NCBI GenBank assembly: GCA_017441265.1
Contig: JAFRYE010000068.1
Location: forward strand, 62,001 to 126,000
Length of the DNA stretch: 64,000 bases
Source: Lachnospiraceae bacterium
Lineage (GTDB): Bacteria; Bacillota; Clostridia; Lachnospirales; Lachnospiraceae
Reading direction: 5' to 3'
Made by a program: the position numbers and the translations under genes. The notes beneath the pieces were generated by a model. That model was not told the DNA's origin. It did no database searches and saw only the letters and a program-made list of their open reading frames with translations. Positions 45,907 to 54,848 of this stretch are shown in pieces. Each line of letters opens with the position of its first letter. Position 1 is the first letter of the stretch.

Positions 45907-46884
45907 CTACGCGCCGCATTGCTTCTCCAAAAACAGCTCCACGGCGATGCGATCCGGCAGTCTGCCGTTCTTCACCCGGGACTCCAGTTCCTCTCCGAAA
46001 GCTACTGCCTCTGTCAGTCGGTCGACGGACGTTCCCTTGCCGGCTTTGATATATTTCGTGACAACATAGGAACTCATCTTCAAAGCTCTGCCAATGTCAA
46101 GCGCCTCCACACCCTTGAGGTGCAGGCTGAGCACCATGGAAAACTGATAAAAGCTGTTGACAAGATTGTAAAGGATTGCGGACGCCGACGTCTGATCCTC
46201 CAAAAGCGCCTTATACAGAGCCACTGCCTGTTTTTTGTTCTTGGCGACGATGGCATCGACCATGCGGAACAACTGCCCCTGAGACACGCTGCTTGTCAGC
46301 GTCAGGATATCCCCCTGCGTCACCTCGTCTCTTCCCAGACAATACGCAGAGATCTTGTCGCACTCGTTAGTCAGCGCTGTCAGGTCATTGCCGCACTGCT
46401 CCAGCAGGATCTTCGCATTTTGCTCGCTGATTGCGAGATCGCTCTTGCGGAAACACGAATAGATATATTTCAGCGCATCACTTTCACGGATCGGCTCAAA
46501 GACTGCGATATGGCCGTGCTCCTCGATAAAGCGGTATACTTTATTCTGCTTATTGACTTCCTTTTCCCGGAAAATGAAAAACGTTGTCTCGGGAATCTGC
46601 TCCAGATAATCCGCAAACAGGCTTGCGCTCTTAAGCCACCCGGTATCGATGAGAATGATCAATCGCCTCTCCGCAAAGAAAGGAGGCGTCAACGCGACGT
46701 CCAAGACCTTCGAGGCGTCCGTTTTGGATCCGTCGAACATCATGCAGTTCATCGCGTCCTCCTCAGGGAACAACGCTTTAGTAAGCCGTTGCTGATACAG
46801 CCTGCAAAGGTACTCCTCGGTTCCCGTCAAGACGTAAAACTGCCGGAGTTTTCCGCTGTTTAAGTCGTCCCGAATCGTGTTCAT
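45907..46884 (-). CDS. holA: DNA polymerase III delta subunit
   Basis: 325 residues, normal HolA size. The N-terminal AAA-like domain contains FYVLTGTEEYLCRLYQQRL and the helical C-terminal domain includes SASAILYNLVNSFYQFSMVL and SSYVVTKYIKAG. It opens the beta clamp as part of the clamp loader. Position between comEC/psd and rpsT follows the Firmicutes order comEC-holA-rpsT. The start follows GAGGG. Confidence 0.92.
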   Translation of the reverse strand: MNTIRDDLNSGKLRQFYVLTGTEEYLCRLYQQRLTKALFPEEDAMNCMMFDGSKTDASKVLDVALTPPFFAERRLIILIDTGWLKSASLFADYLEQIPETTFFIFREKEVNKQNKVYRFIEEHGHIAVFEPIRESDALKYIYSCFRKSDLAISEQNAKILLEQCGNDLTALTNECDKISAYCLGRDEVTQGDILTLTSSVSQGQLFRMVDAIVAKNKKQAVALYKALLEDQTSASAILYNLVNSFYQFSMVLSLHLKGVEALDIGRALKMSSYVVTKYIKAGKGTSVDRLTEAVAFGEELESRVKNGRLPDRIAVELFLEKQCGA

Positions 46885-46903
46885 CTCTTACCCTCAACAA
46901 TAC

Positions 46904-47785
46904 TCAGATCCGCTGTCCGATGTGCTGACCCATCTTAACGACAGTCTCGAATCCGTCCTTGGTATTGGCTGTCAGATCCTCATCGGGAATATAGCTCCCC
47001 TCGGGAACCAGCACCAGGATCGTCGATCCTCCGAACTCAAAGTGTCCTGCCTCCTGCCCCTGTGCAACATCGGCTGTTCCGGTGTGATCGTTCACGACTT
47101 TTCCGACTCCCAGGGCTCCTACTTCCATCATCAATACCCCATGGGCGTTCTCCGTGGTGATCACAGCGAAGCGTCTCGCATTTTCCCGATAGACCGCGGC
47201 ATACTTGTGGATCAGGGGATGCACGGTATACAGCTTGCCTGGAATCGCGACATCCGGCTCTTTGCGGCCGCTCACCGGGTAACAATAATGATGGTAATCG
47301 TCAAGGCTCAAGCGAAGCAAAAAGAAATAGCCTCCGTTGTAACCTGCCGCAAGCTTCTCATCGCCGCCGAGCACCTCCGCTACGGTATACGGAACACCTT
47401 TGACGGCGAAACAGGAATCCTCATGGATCCGATAGACGCTCGCCTTGCAGTCACAAGGTGAGATCAGAGCATCGGCACCCAAAGCAAGCGGTCTGCTCTC
47501 CGGTTTGATCTCCCGATAAAAGAAATCATGAAAAGAGGTGTACTTTTTCTTCTTGTACTCCCGCAGTTTGATGCCGTTCTTACGCACGAATTTCGTAATA
47601 AAAAAAGAGGAGAAAAATGAGCTGAGCACCGCTCTCTCAATCTCAGCAAACCAGCGCGCGGACACAAGCTTCATAATTCCGCGGGTAACCGTGTGTGAGA
47701 ACATCTTCTCGATCAATCGATTATTGGAAATCGGGACAGGCACCAGACTGCCGTCCCGATTCTTATAAAAGGTTTCCTTTGTCAT
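46904..47785 (-). CDS. psd: phosphatidylserine decarboxylase proenzyme
   Basis: 293 residues. The self-cleavage site is FGGSTILVLV (Gly-Ser at about 253-254), where the Ser becomes the pyruvoyl group of the alpha chain; catalytic histidines are visible in LSLDDYHHYCYPVSG and the VHP segment. Asp/His motifs match the Clostridia type II group. It makes phosphatidylethanolamine at the membrane from the product of PssA, encoded immediately upstream with a 4-bp overlap. Confidence 0.95.
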   Translation of the reverse strand: MTKETFYKNRDGSLVPVPISNNRLIEKMFSHTVTRGIMKLVSARWFAEIERAVLSSFFSSFFITKFVRKNGIKLREYKKKKYTSFHDFFYREIKPESRPLALGADALISPCDCKASVYRIHEDSCFAVKGVPYTVAEVLGGDEKLAAGYNGGYFFLLRLSLDDYHHYCYPVSGRKEPDVAIPGKLYTVHPLIHKYAAVYRENARRFAVITTENAHGVLMMEVGALGVGKVVNDHTGTADVAQGQEAGHFEFGGSTILVLVPEGSYIPDEDLTANTKDGFETVVKMGQHIGQRI

Positions 47786-48444
47786 ATGAGCAATACTCCC
47801 GCAAACAATGCAAGGCTGACGCAGATCATGATGATCATGCCCTTCTTATGAGGTTTCTTAACCGGAAAATCATACACGTACAAAAATGCCACGAACAGCA
47901 TGAACAAACTGAAGAATACAGGCAGTACACCGCGCTCGTCAAAGATGAAAGCAAGCAGCTTTCCGAGAATGTACGCAACCGGAACGCCGATGGCGGACGC
48001 CGTGATCGGCATGCCTTGGTAATACTCTCTGCGCTCGGTCGTCTGCTCCTGACGCTCCTCCTCCGTCACATTGAAGAACGCAAGGCGGATCAGACCGCAC
48101 AGTGTGAGCACAAATCCTGCGAACAGGCCGAGGATCTGCCAGTCACTCCCCTGATACAACATGAACGTGATCGTAGCCGGCGTCACGCCGAAGCATACGA
48201 TATCGCAGAGGGAATCCAACTGGATCCCGAACTTCTTCTCCTGCTCCGTGCGCTTAACCCTGCGGGCGACCGCACCGTCAAACATGTCGCAGAGTCCGGC
48301 GAGCATCAAAAAGAAGATCGACCAGCGGAACCGGTCACGATCGCCGGACCATGCAAGATACATGCTCAAAAACGCGCACAAAAGTCCGCAATATGTCAAT
48401 ACAACCGAAGGATTGTAAAAGCCCACAAATCTCTTATTCTTCAT
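47782..48444 (-). CDS. pssA: CDP-diacylglycerol-serine O-phosphatidyltransferase
   Basis: 220 residues, about six membrane helices. The CDP-alcohol phosphotransferase motif (DxxDGxxAR..G..D..D) is seen in CDMFDGAVARRVKR followed by FGIQLDSLCD. It makes phosphatidylserine from CDP-diacylglycerol and serine. The start lacks a clear GGAGG but matches the family. It is cotranscribed with psd; both are inserted between comEC and holA. Confidence 0.93.
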   Translation of the reverse strand: MKNKRFVGFYNPSVVLTYCGLLCAFLSMYLAWSGDRDRFRWSIFFLMLAGLCDMFDGAVARRVKRTEQEKKFGIQLDSLCDIVCFGVTPATITFMLYQGSDWQILGLFAGFVLTLCGLIRLAFFNVTEEERQEQTTERREYYQGMPITASAIGVPVAYILGKLLAFIFDERGVLPVFFSLFMLFVAFLYVYDFPVKKPHKKGMIIMICVSLALFAGVLLI

Positions 48445-48512
48445 GTGTCAAAATCACCCTTTTCCACTAACATTATGAGATTATTTTACCATCCTTCACA
48501 CGAAAAATCAAA

Positions 48513-50849
48513 TCATTTTACAAAGCATTCCGCGACCGGTTTTCCCTCCGGATACCGGACTGTGACCTGGCCGTCGGCGAGCGTCACAAACACCTCCGCT
48601 CCCAGACTTCGCAACCGTTCGATCACAACATCGGAAGGATGTCCGTACGAGTTCTTTCCGACGGAAATGACTGCGATCTTCGGTCGCACAGTCTCGTAAA
48701 ATGAATCACTCACCGAGTAATACGATCCGTGATGCGCCACCTTCAGGTAATCGTACCCTGATCCGTCAAGACGTCCCTCCTCTGTTAATCGCTCCAGCAC
48801 TTCCGCTGGCGCATCCGCCGCGAAAAGCGCAAGCGTTCTCTCGTCCGTGACACTTACGATGATTCCGGAGTCATTGCGGCCATCCTCTCCTTCGTCAACG
48901 TAATCACCGCCGTCCGGATGCAGAACCGTAACCGTCAAAGCCGCTGGATTGCGAATTTTTGACAACACATTTCGGTCTCTGACCGTTATGACATCTCCGT
49001 ACGAGGCCGCAAATAACCGAGCTGCGCCGCCGTCACGCAGTTTCGTTCCGTACTCTCCGTATAGCGCAACGTCCGGCATCAAAGTGCAAACGCAACGCCA
49101 ATCCTCCGTAAGAAACGTTGTCAATCCGTTCACATGATCGGCATCGGCGTGAGTGACGACCACAAGATCCGGCTCCGAAAATCCATGGTATTCAAGGAAC
49201 GGTTTCAACACGCGATCTCCAACGCCGTTCCGGCTTGTGCTGCCGCAGTCGATGACTATGCATGCACCGCCCTTTGTGACGACCGCACAATCCCCCTGAC
49301 CGACGGACAGATTGTAAATCCGCAGTTCCGATGATCGGATCGGCAGGAAACACAGATATGCCAATAAGGCGCACAACGCAAGTGTTTTTCCGCTTTGCTT
49401 TCTTCTCCGTAAAACCATCGCCGCGACTACGACAAATCCGTAGGCAGCATAGTTCAACACGGAAGGTCTTCCCGTAACAAAGCTCGACAGCGGTATCTTC
49501 TGCAGGATCTGCGTCGCCCCATTCATCAAAAGGATCGCAAAATGAGGCATTGCACTCAGAAACCGTCCTCCGACCAGCCACACCGTTGACATAATGACAC
49601 CGCATGCCGCAAAGGTGAGTATCACTCCGAACACTGCGATGACCAGAGGGCCAAGCAAACATCCGAACGGTGAAATGCGATAGAAAAAGAACGCCTGAAC
49701 CGGGATCAGATATATTTGAAATGTCACCGAAGCGTACAAAGCCCCTGCAACCTTCGAGCGCAGCGTTTCTTTCGGCTTCGGCATCACCGCTTCCTTCGCC
49801 TTCGCCGCCTTTTTCTCTCTCGCTTTTCGCGCAGAAAGCGCGAGCAAAACATAGGCACAGTAAAATGACATCCAAAAACCGCTCTGTGACAACTGTTCCG
49901 GCCTGCGAAAAAGCAATACGGCGGCAACCGCCGTCGTCGCCGTCAGTTTGTCCGGTGTCCTCCGAAGCACCCTGGCCGTCCCTGATGTCAGGTACCAGAA
50001 CACGGCGCGAATGCACGAGACCGGGAAGCCGGTAAGTGCGCCGTAACAAAGCAACAATAAACCTGTGACCGTGTCTGACGCAGGTTTTCGCAGGATAAGT
50101 ACAAGCACTCCCGAGAGAAGTCCGCCGAGCACCGCAATGTGAATGCCGCTGACGGCGAGGATATGCGCCAGCCCGAGGTGCCGATACCGGTCACTTGTGT
50201 CTCGCTCCACGTCGCTACGGTCGCAATACAGAATTGCTTTCGCGATCGGAGCAGTACTTTCTTCGTACAGCAATTCAACACGACGGCGGAGCAAATCTCG
50301 CTTTTGCGAGAGCCACGTTCGAAGCGAATCTACATGCTCATCCGTCACGGAAAAGGTTTCTGCCCTCGCCGTGTAGCCGAGGGCGGTATAATACGAGTAA
50401 GCGTCCCACTCTCCGTCATTTTGCGCATGATCAAACCCGGCGAACGGCCCCTTGAGTTCAACGATATCTCCGCAAACCGGCATATTGCTCTCATCTGCAT
50501 ATGCAAGGATCGTGACCTTCGCCTGACCGTGCGACATCGTGACACTGCCCTCGGCAGCAAACCAGGAGCTCTCGGTACGCACAACGCGGCCTTTGAGCGA
50601 AGACATGCCGAACAAAGCCTCCGTTGCCCTGAACTGATGCCTCATGTACAGGACGCAGACAAGAACACCGAACACAAAGGAAACCGGCATGATCAAGCCG
50701 GAAAGGGGAATTCGACGGACGACAACCAAAGAGCCGACCGTTACGAGAAATGCAATGCCTGACAATACCGTTACGGTACCCGGTTCCGAGTAGGCAACCG
50801 TAACCCCCAGGATTGCAAAGAGGGACGCCCAAAACAACGGGCGTTTCAT
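48513..50849 (-). CDS. comEC: ComEC/Rec2 DNA uptake channel
   Basis: 778 residues with all three parts of full ComEC. These are an N-terminal extracellular OB-like region (about 50-170), the Competence membrane domain (YRHLGLAHILAVSGIHIAVLG, about 225-500, many helices), and a C-terminal metallo-beta-lactamase domain (VGQGDCAVVTKGGACIVIDCGS; THADADHVNGL; HHGSYYSVSDSF). It carries single-stranded DNA across the membrane during natural transformation, with ComEA as the outer receptor (encoded at 54074-54736). The frame is intact. GGAG precedes the ATG. Notably, no exact GGAAAATG copy lies in this gene. Confidence 0.95.
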   Translation of the reverse strand: MKRPLFWASLFAILGVTVAYSEPGTVTVLSGIAFLVTVGSLVVVRRIPLSGLIMPVSFVFGVLVCVLYMRHQFRATEALFGMSSLKGRVVRTESSWFAAEGSVTMSHGQAKVTILAYADESNMPVCGDIVELKGPFAGFDHAQNDGEWDAYSYYTALGYTARAETFSVTDEHVDSLRTWLSQKRDLLRRRVELLYEESTAPIAKAILYCDRSDVERDTSDRYRHLGLAHILAVSGIHIAVLGGLLSGVLVLILRKPASDTVTGLLLLCYGALTGFPVSCIRAVFWYLTSGTARVLRRTPDKLTATTAVAAVLLFRRPEQLSQSGFWMSFYCAYVLLALSARKAREKKAAKAKEAVMPKPKETLRSKVAGALYASVTFQIYLIPVQAFFFYRISPFGCLLGPLVIAVFGVILTFAACGVIMSTVWLVGGRFLSAMPHFAILLMNGATQILQKIPLSSFVTGRPSVLNYAAYGFVVVAAMVLRRRKQSGKTLALCALLAYLCFLPIRSSELRIYNLSVGQGDCAVVTKGGACIVIDCGSTSRNGVGDRVLKPFLEYHGFSEPDLVVVTHADADHVNGLTTFLTEDWRCVCTLMPDVALYGEYGTKLRDGGAARLFAASYGDVITVRDRNVLSKIRNPAALTVTVLHPDGGDYVDEGEDGRNDSGIIVSVTDERTLALFAADAPAEVLERLTEEGRLDGSGYDYLKVAHHGSYYSVSDSFYETVRPKIAVISVGKNSYGHPSDVVIERLRSLGAEVFVTLADGQVTVRYPEGKPVAECFVK

Positions 50850-50891
50850 GAGAACTCCTTTGGCGGCTTACGCCGCCGGAACTTCCGGAAC

Positions 50892-51899
50892 TCATTCGGT
50901 TCCGGTCTCGACCGTCAATGCGGAAGGCACATCCTCGCCCCGGTATGAGCGCAGATGTTTGCCCTCGACACTGATAACTACTTTATCAATATAATCAAAC
51001 GAAAGGATCAACGTATCGGCAACGGAATGCAGCACGAGGTGGCCGGCAACGGTCTTATCATTTGTCTGGAATTCCTTCGAGAGATTGACATAGCAAATGC
51101 CGCCCTTGGTAGTGACGTCTATAATCTTCGTTCCCTCCGGGATCGCATTGATCGCTTTGCCGCCCTTCTTCAGGTCATTATTTTCCGAATCCAAAGGCCC
51201 GGAAAATAACGTTTCAAGGCAATACTGCTCCCTCGGTTTATAATCATCCGGATAAAAGATCCGATCGATCGTCACAAGATCCTTTTTGGCGTCGTTCACA
51301 AAGCACAGTTTGATCGTTACGATATCTCCGGGCGCACCGATGTCGCGAACAAAATCACTCGGCTGCATGAATCCGATCTCTTTCTGGTTGACGACGAGCG
51401 TTTCCTCGCCGATGCGAATCCGAACACGGCCGACTTCCGGCAACTGGCACATTGTAAGCACCAAGCCTGCTCGCAATAACGCTTCCCGCGTTCTCGAAAG
51501 CTCGGAGTACTCACCTTCTAACGTCACCGTAAGATCGCCCTCCGGCGATATATCCCAGCCGACCATCACAATATCCGACGGATACAGGCGAGTCGCAGAG
51601 ATTTCCGTCTTATCTTCGGAAAGCTCACGCTTCGCAACCATCATGGAAAGCAGCTCATCGATGCGCTCCGAAGCGTTGGCGCCGGTGAATTCCGTGCTGC
51701 GACGCACCAGTTTTTTCGCGGCAACGTCAAACGCATAGTAAAATGAGCCCGTTTCCTCCGGGTTGTCTTCCACACCGTACTCTTCCTCACAGCCGCACAG
51801 CAACAACGCACTCAGAAGCAGGCACAGCAAAAGAACGACCGACCGCAATACGGATCTGTCTCTTTCCCGGGATGCAGTTGTCGCACAAAGCGAACTCAT
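50892..51899 (-). CDS. lipoprotein with two GerMN domains
   Basis: 335 residues. Signal peptide with lipobox LLLCGC (Cys at about 37), preceded by an Arg-rich start. Two GerMN repeats follow: about 85-195 (LYPSDIVMVGWDISPEGDLTVTLEGEY) and about 205-325 (ETLFSGPL, then GTKIIDVTTKGGICYVNLSKEF). GerM-type domains occur in sporulation and cell-envelope proteins of Firmicutes and are often encoded after a two-component system. Here the start overlaps the kinase stop by 4 bp, so it may act in the same sensing pathway. A GGAAGGA site supports the start. Confidence 0.85.
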   Translation of the reverse strand: MSSLCATTASRERDRSVLRSVVLLLCLLLSALLLCGCEEEYGVEDNPEETGSFYYAFDVAAKKLVRRSTEFTGANASERIDELLSMMVAKRELSEDKTEISATRLYPSDIVMVGWDISPEGDLTVTLEGEYSELSRTREALLRAGLVLTMCQLPEVGRVRIRIGEETLVVNQKEIGFMQPSDFVRDIGAPGDIVTIKLCFVNDAKKDLVTIDRIFYPDDYKPREQYCLETLFSGPLDSENNDLKKGGKAINAIPEGTKIIDVTTKGGICYVNLSKEFQTNDKTVAGHLVLHSVADTLILSFDYIDKVVISVEGKHLRSYRGEDVPSALTVETGTE

Positions 51900-53329
51900 G
51901 CCAGTCCTTCCTTTCTCAACGGCTTGTAGATCGGGATACGAACGCTGAACGTCGTGCCCTCGTTGAGTTTACTGTATACTTTGATCTGCCCGCCGTGGGC
52001 ATTGACGATTTCCTTGGTAATGGCTAATCCCAGACCGGTGCCGCCGGTCTCGCGGGAACGGTCCTTATCGACGCGATAGAATCGCTCGAAAATGTGGCTG
52101 ATCTCCGACTCGGCGATACCGCATCCGGTATCCTGCACCGTGATGTAAAAATAGTTCATGTTGGCGTTTAGGGTGACATACACGCTTCCGCCTTCGTGGT
52201 TGTAGGTGATCGCGTTGACGCAAAGATTCGAGATCGCCATCATCAGTTTCGGCGCGTCGACATCGGCATAGACATCGCGGTAGATCTCGCAGACAACTTC
52301 AATCTGCTTCGCTTCCGCCATCGGTCGGATCCGGTTCAGAATGATATCGAGGACTTCATTGATGTGCGTGCGCTCGTATTTGACGGTGTCGGTCTTTCTG
52401 TCCATGCGGGCAAGCGCCAGCAGATCGCTGATGATATGGTTCTCACGGTCAATCTCAGAGTTGATATCCGTCAAAAACTCCCTAACGGTATCCGGCAGAT
52501 CCGCACCGGACATGAGCAGTGCATCCGAGAGGATCTTCATCGAAGTCATCGGCGTTTTCAGCTCGTGGGAAACGTCGGACACGAAATTCTGGCGGTTCTC
52601 CTCCATCTCACGGGAGCGATCCAGAATCTTGTTCATGGTGTCGGAAATCTCGGAAACCTGGCGGTTATTGCGCACATCCAGTCTCGCATCCGGAGAAATA
52701 TCGCTGATCTCGGCAAGTTCACGGCTGATCCTATGCAGCGGCTGCACGAAGATTGTCGTGAGGGCAATGCCGAACGCGACGATGATGATACTCAAGCTGA
52801 CGGCGATCATCGCCGTGTAGCGCCGGATAATGCGATGTCTTGTAAGTTCGTCGTGTACGGAATAGCGGATGTAAAACACGCCGGAGTAAGAATTTTCAGA
52901 GCCGGACGAAACCGGAAGGATATAGGTCGCGATGCCTTCCTCCGCATTCACGTCGAAATACTCATTTCCCTGCAATGCGGAAATAATCTCGGAAACCAGA
53001 AGTATCTTCCCCTGCTTCGTATGGTAGGAATCAAAGACAACACAAAGACCGGCATCGGCCACGATCACTCGCCCGTTATGACCGTTTGCGATTGAGTACA
53101 ATTCGGAGTTTACGGAGTCCACGGACTCCGTCCAGAAAGACGTCTGATCGATCTCGTGACCGAGAGAATCGACGAAGGAAGAAATGCTTTTCTTCGAGTT
53201 GTCATAGGCGTGTCTGTTGCTGTATGTGATGAAAATGAACGAAATCACGGCACACGAAGCAATCCCGCAGAATACAATTCCGAGGAACAGCGGCAACGAC
53301 ATGCTGATTTTGCTCTTAAATTTCTTCAT
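51896..53329 (-). CDS. sensor histidine kinase
   Basis: 477 residues. TM1 about 11-35, an extracellular sensor of about 135 residues, TM2 about 172-195, HAMP about 196-245, HisKA with the phospho-His in SDVSHELKTPMTS (H255), and HATPase with NLCVNAITYNHEGG (N box), DTGCGIAESEISHIFERFYR (G1/F) and GGTGLGLAITKEIV (G2). It overlaps the response regulator gene by 14 bp and the GerMN gene by 4 bp. The domain order is that of PhoR/ResE-like kinases, and there is no PAS domain; the signal is unknown. Confidence 0.93.
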   Translation of the reverse strand: MKKFKSKISMSLPLFLGIVFCGIASCAVISFIFITYSNRHAYDNSKKSISSFVDSLGHEIDQTSFWTESVDSVNSELYSIANGHNGRVIVADAGLCVVFDSYHTKQGKILLVSEIISALQGNEYFDVNAEEGIATYILPVSSGSENSYSGVFYIRYSVHDELTRHRIIRRYTAMIAVSLSIIIVAFGIALTTIFVQPLHRISRELAEISDISPDARLDVRNNRQVSEISDTMNKILDRSREMEENRQNFVSDVSHELKTPMTSMKILSDALLMSGADLPDTVREFLTDINSEIDRENHIISDLLALARMDRKTDTVKYERTHINEVLDIILNRIRPMAEAKQIEVVCEIYRDVYADVDAPKLMMAISNLCVNAITYNHEGGSVYVTLNANMNYFYITVQDTGCGIAESEISHIFERFYRVDKDRSRETGGTGLGLAITKEIVNAHGGQIKVYSKLNEGTTFSVRIPIYKPLRKEGLA

Positions 53330-54026
53330 GATCCGAAAAATAATATCCTACGCCCCATTTTGTCTGAACATATACCGGCTCGCTGGCATCGGGCTCGATC
53401 TTCTCGCGAAGACGACGCACGTGCACATCGACGGTGCGGGCATCTTTCAAATAGTCATATCCCCACACGATATTCATCAGATTCTCGCGCGAATAGATCT
53501 TGTTCGGGTGCGTGAGCAGCAGCTCAAGCACATCAAACTCCTTGACCGTGAGACGGATCTCATGGCCGGCCACGAACACCTGTCGGCTCTCGGGAATCAG
53601 GCGAAGATCCTTGACGCGGATCTCCTTGCGGTTGGCAGTCTGCGACGACTCTGTCGCGGACTGCTCACTTCTGCGGAAAATGGCCTTCATGCGGGCCTTT
53701 ACCTCGAGAATGTTAAACGGCTTCGTGATATAGTCATCGGCGCCGTACTCCAGGCCGAGGATCTTATCCATATCGTCGCCCTTGGCGGTCAGCATGATGA
53801 TCGGAACGTCGGAAAATTCACGGATCTTCTGACAAACCTCGTAACCGCTGAGTTTGGGAAGCATCACATCCAGAAGGATCAGATCATATGTGCCGGATGT
53901 TGCCTTCGCAACGGCTTCTTCACCGTCAAATGCGACATCGACCGTCATGTCTTCGGCTTCCAAACTGAATTTGATACCCTTTACAATCAACTTCTCATCA
54001 TCGACAACCAAAACACGCTTGCTCAT
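53316..54026 (-). CDS. OmpR/PhoB-family response regulator
   Basis: 236 residues: receiver domain about 1-115 with acidic pocket LVVDDEKL, phospho-Asp in LLDVMLPK (D53), Thr in IMLTAKG and Lys in ITKPF; winged-helix DNA-binding domain about 135-232 (LTVKEFDVLELLLTHPNKIYSRENLM, then RTVDVHVRRLREKIE). ATG at 54026 has AAGGGAG upstream. With the kinase, GerMN lipoprotein and comEC it forms one apparent operon, which places comEC under a possible envelope-responsive control. Confidence 0.94.
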   Translation of the reverse strand: MSKRVLVVDDEKLIVKGIKFSLEAEDMTVDVAFDGEEAVAKATSGTYDLILLDVMLPKLSGYEVCQKIREFSDVPIIMLTAKGDDMDKILGLEYGADDYITKPFNILEVKARMKAIFRRSEQSATESSQTANRKEIRVKDLRLIPESRQVFVAGHEIRLTVKEFDVLELLLTHPNKIYSRENLMNIVWGYDYLKDARTVDVHVRRLREKIEPDASEPVYVQTKWGVGYYFSDHEEI

Positions 54027-54073
54027 ACGCACTCCCTTACCATCCTATTCCTTCAAACCGTCCTGCGGTTTGT

Positions 54074-54736
54074 TCACTTAACACATATCCTGTCGCGGAT
54101 CTTTTCGAACACCGAACCCTTGATCCCGGATACGTTGCAAATATCCTCGATCGACGCAAACGCCCCGTGGAGTTTGCGATACGCGACAATCTCCTGCGCC
54201 CTTCGCTCACCGATCCCCGGAAGTGTCATCAATTGCGCCTCGTCAGCAGTATTGATGTTGACCAAAGCATCCGCACGGTTTCCGTAGCTTTTCGCGGACT
54301 CCTTAGGAACCAAGCCCTCGGCCACCTCTGCGAGGCTCGGCACATAGATCTTCATCCCGTCCGAAACGGGCTCCGCAAGATTCAGCCAATCGGCCGACGC
54401 CTCATCGGTAAACCCTCCTGCGGCGTTGACGGCATCTACGATCCTCGCTCCTTCGTTTAGGAAGTAGACCCCCGCTTCTCTAACTTGCCCACAACAGTAG
54501 ACACCAAGGGAAGCTTGTCCAGTACCTTGACGAAGAGCTTCGCCGCCAGCCTGCAGATCTTGATCAGAAACATCGGGATCCGTAACAGCAGCGGGATCTT
54601 TCTCTTCTTTTGTTTCGTTTGTTTCTTCGTTGAAGACAACCGACTCTCTCCCTCCGAAGCGGACCGTATACACAACGCCCGCTATGAGTGCCGCCGCAAT
54701 CAGCGCGACCGCGGCGATCCGTTTTCCCATAAGCAT
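54074..54736 (-). CDS. comEA: ComEA-type DNA receptor
   Basis: 220 residues. A membrane anchor (about 7-25), an acidic linker with two nearby cysteines (GVYCCGQV), a SLBB domain (about 78-135; VREAGVYFLNEGARIVDAVNAAGGF) and a tandem helix-hairpin-helix (about 155-220; VNINTADEAQLMTLPGIGERRAQEIVAYR). It binds double-stranded DNA at the cell surface and hands it to ComEC. It has its own promoter and lies before the two-component genes. ATG choice between residues 1 and 3 is uncertain. Confidence 0.93.
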   Translation of the reverse strand: MLMGKRIAAVALIAAALIAGVVYTVRFGGRESVVFNEETNETKEEKDPAAVTDPDVSDQDLQAGGEALRQGTGQASLGVYCCGQVREAGVYFLNEGARIVDAVNAAGGFTDEASADWLNLAEPVSDGMKIYVPSLAEVAEGLVPKESAKSYGNRADALVNINTADEAQLMTLPGIGERRAQEIVAYRKLHGAFASIEDICNVSGIKGSVFEKIRDRICVK

Positions 54737-54774
54737 CGAAACAACCTTTCCGATGCATACTACACAGTACTTGT

Positions 54775-54803
54775 ATTATATCGGATTCGGCTGAAAGATA
54801 CAA
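54775..54803 (-). promoter_or_regulatory. SigA-type promoter for comEA
   Basis: On the minus strand TTGTAT and a perfect TATAAT are separated by 17 bases, about 40 bases before comEA. No ComK-type box was recognised. Confidence 0.65.
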
Positions 54804-54804
54804 C

Positions 54805-54839
54805 AAAAAAGACACGGAAAACTTAACAAATTCCGTGCC
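54805..54839 (-). terminator. intrinsic terminator after argD
   Basis: On the minus strand GGCACGGAA pairs with TTCCGTGTC around an 11-base loop and is followed by TTTTTTG. It ends the arg operon 10 bases after the argD stop. Confidence 0.88.
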
Positions 54840-54848
54840 TTATTTTTG

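Noticed and set aside
54044-54062. AAACCG/CGGTTT hairpin between comEA and the response regulator as a terminator
   Set aside because: Six-base stem without a T run in either direction.
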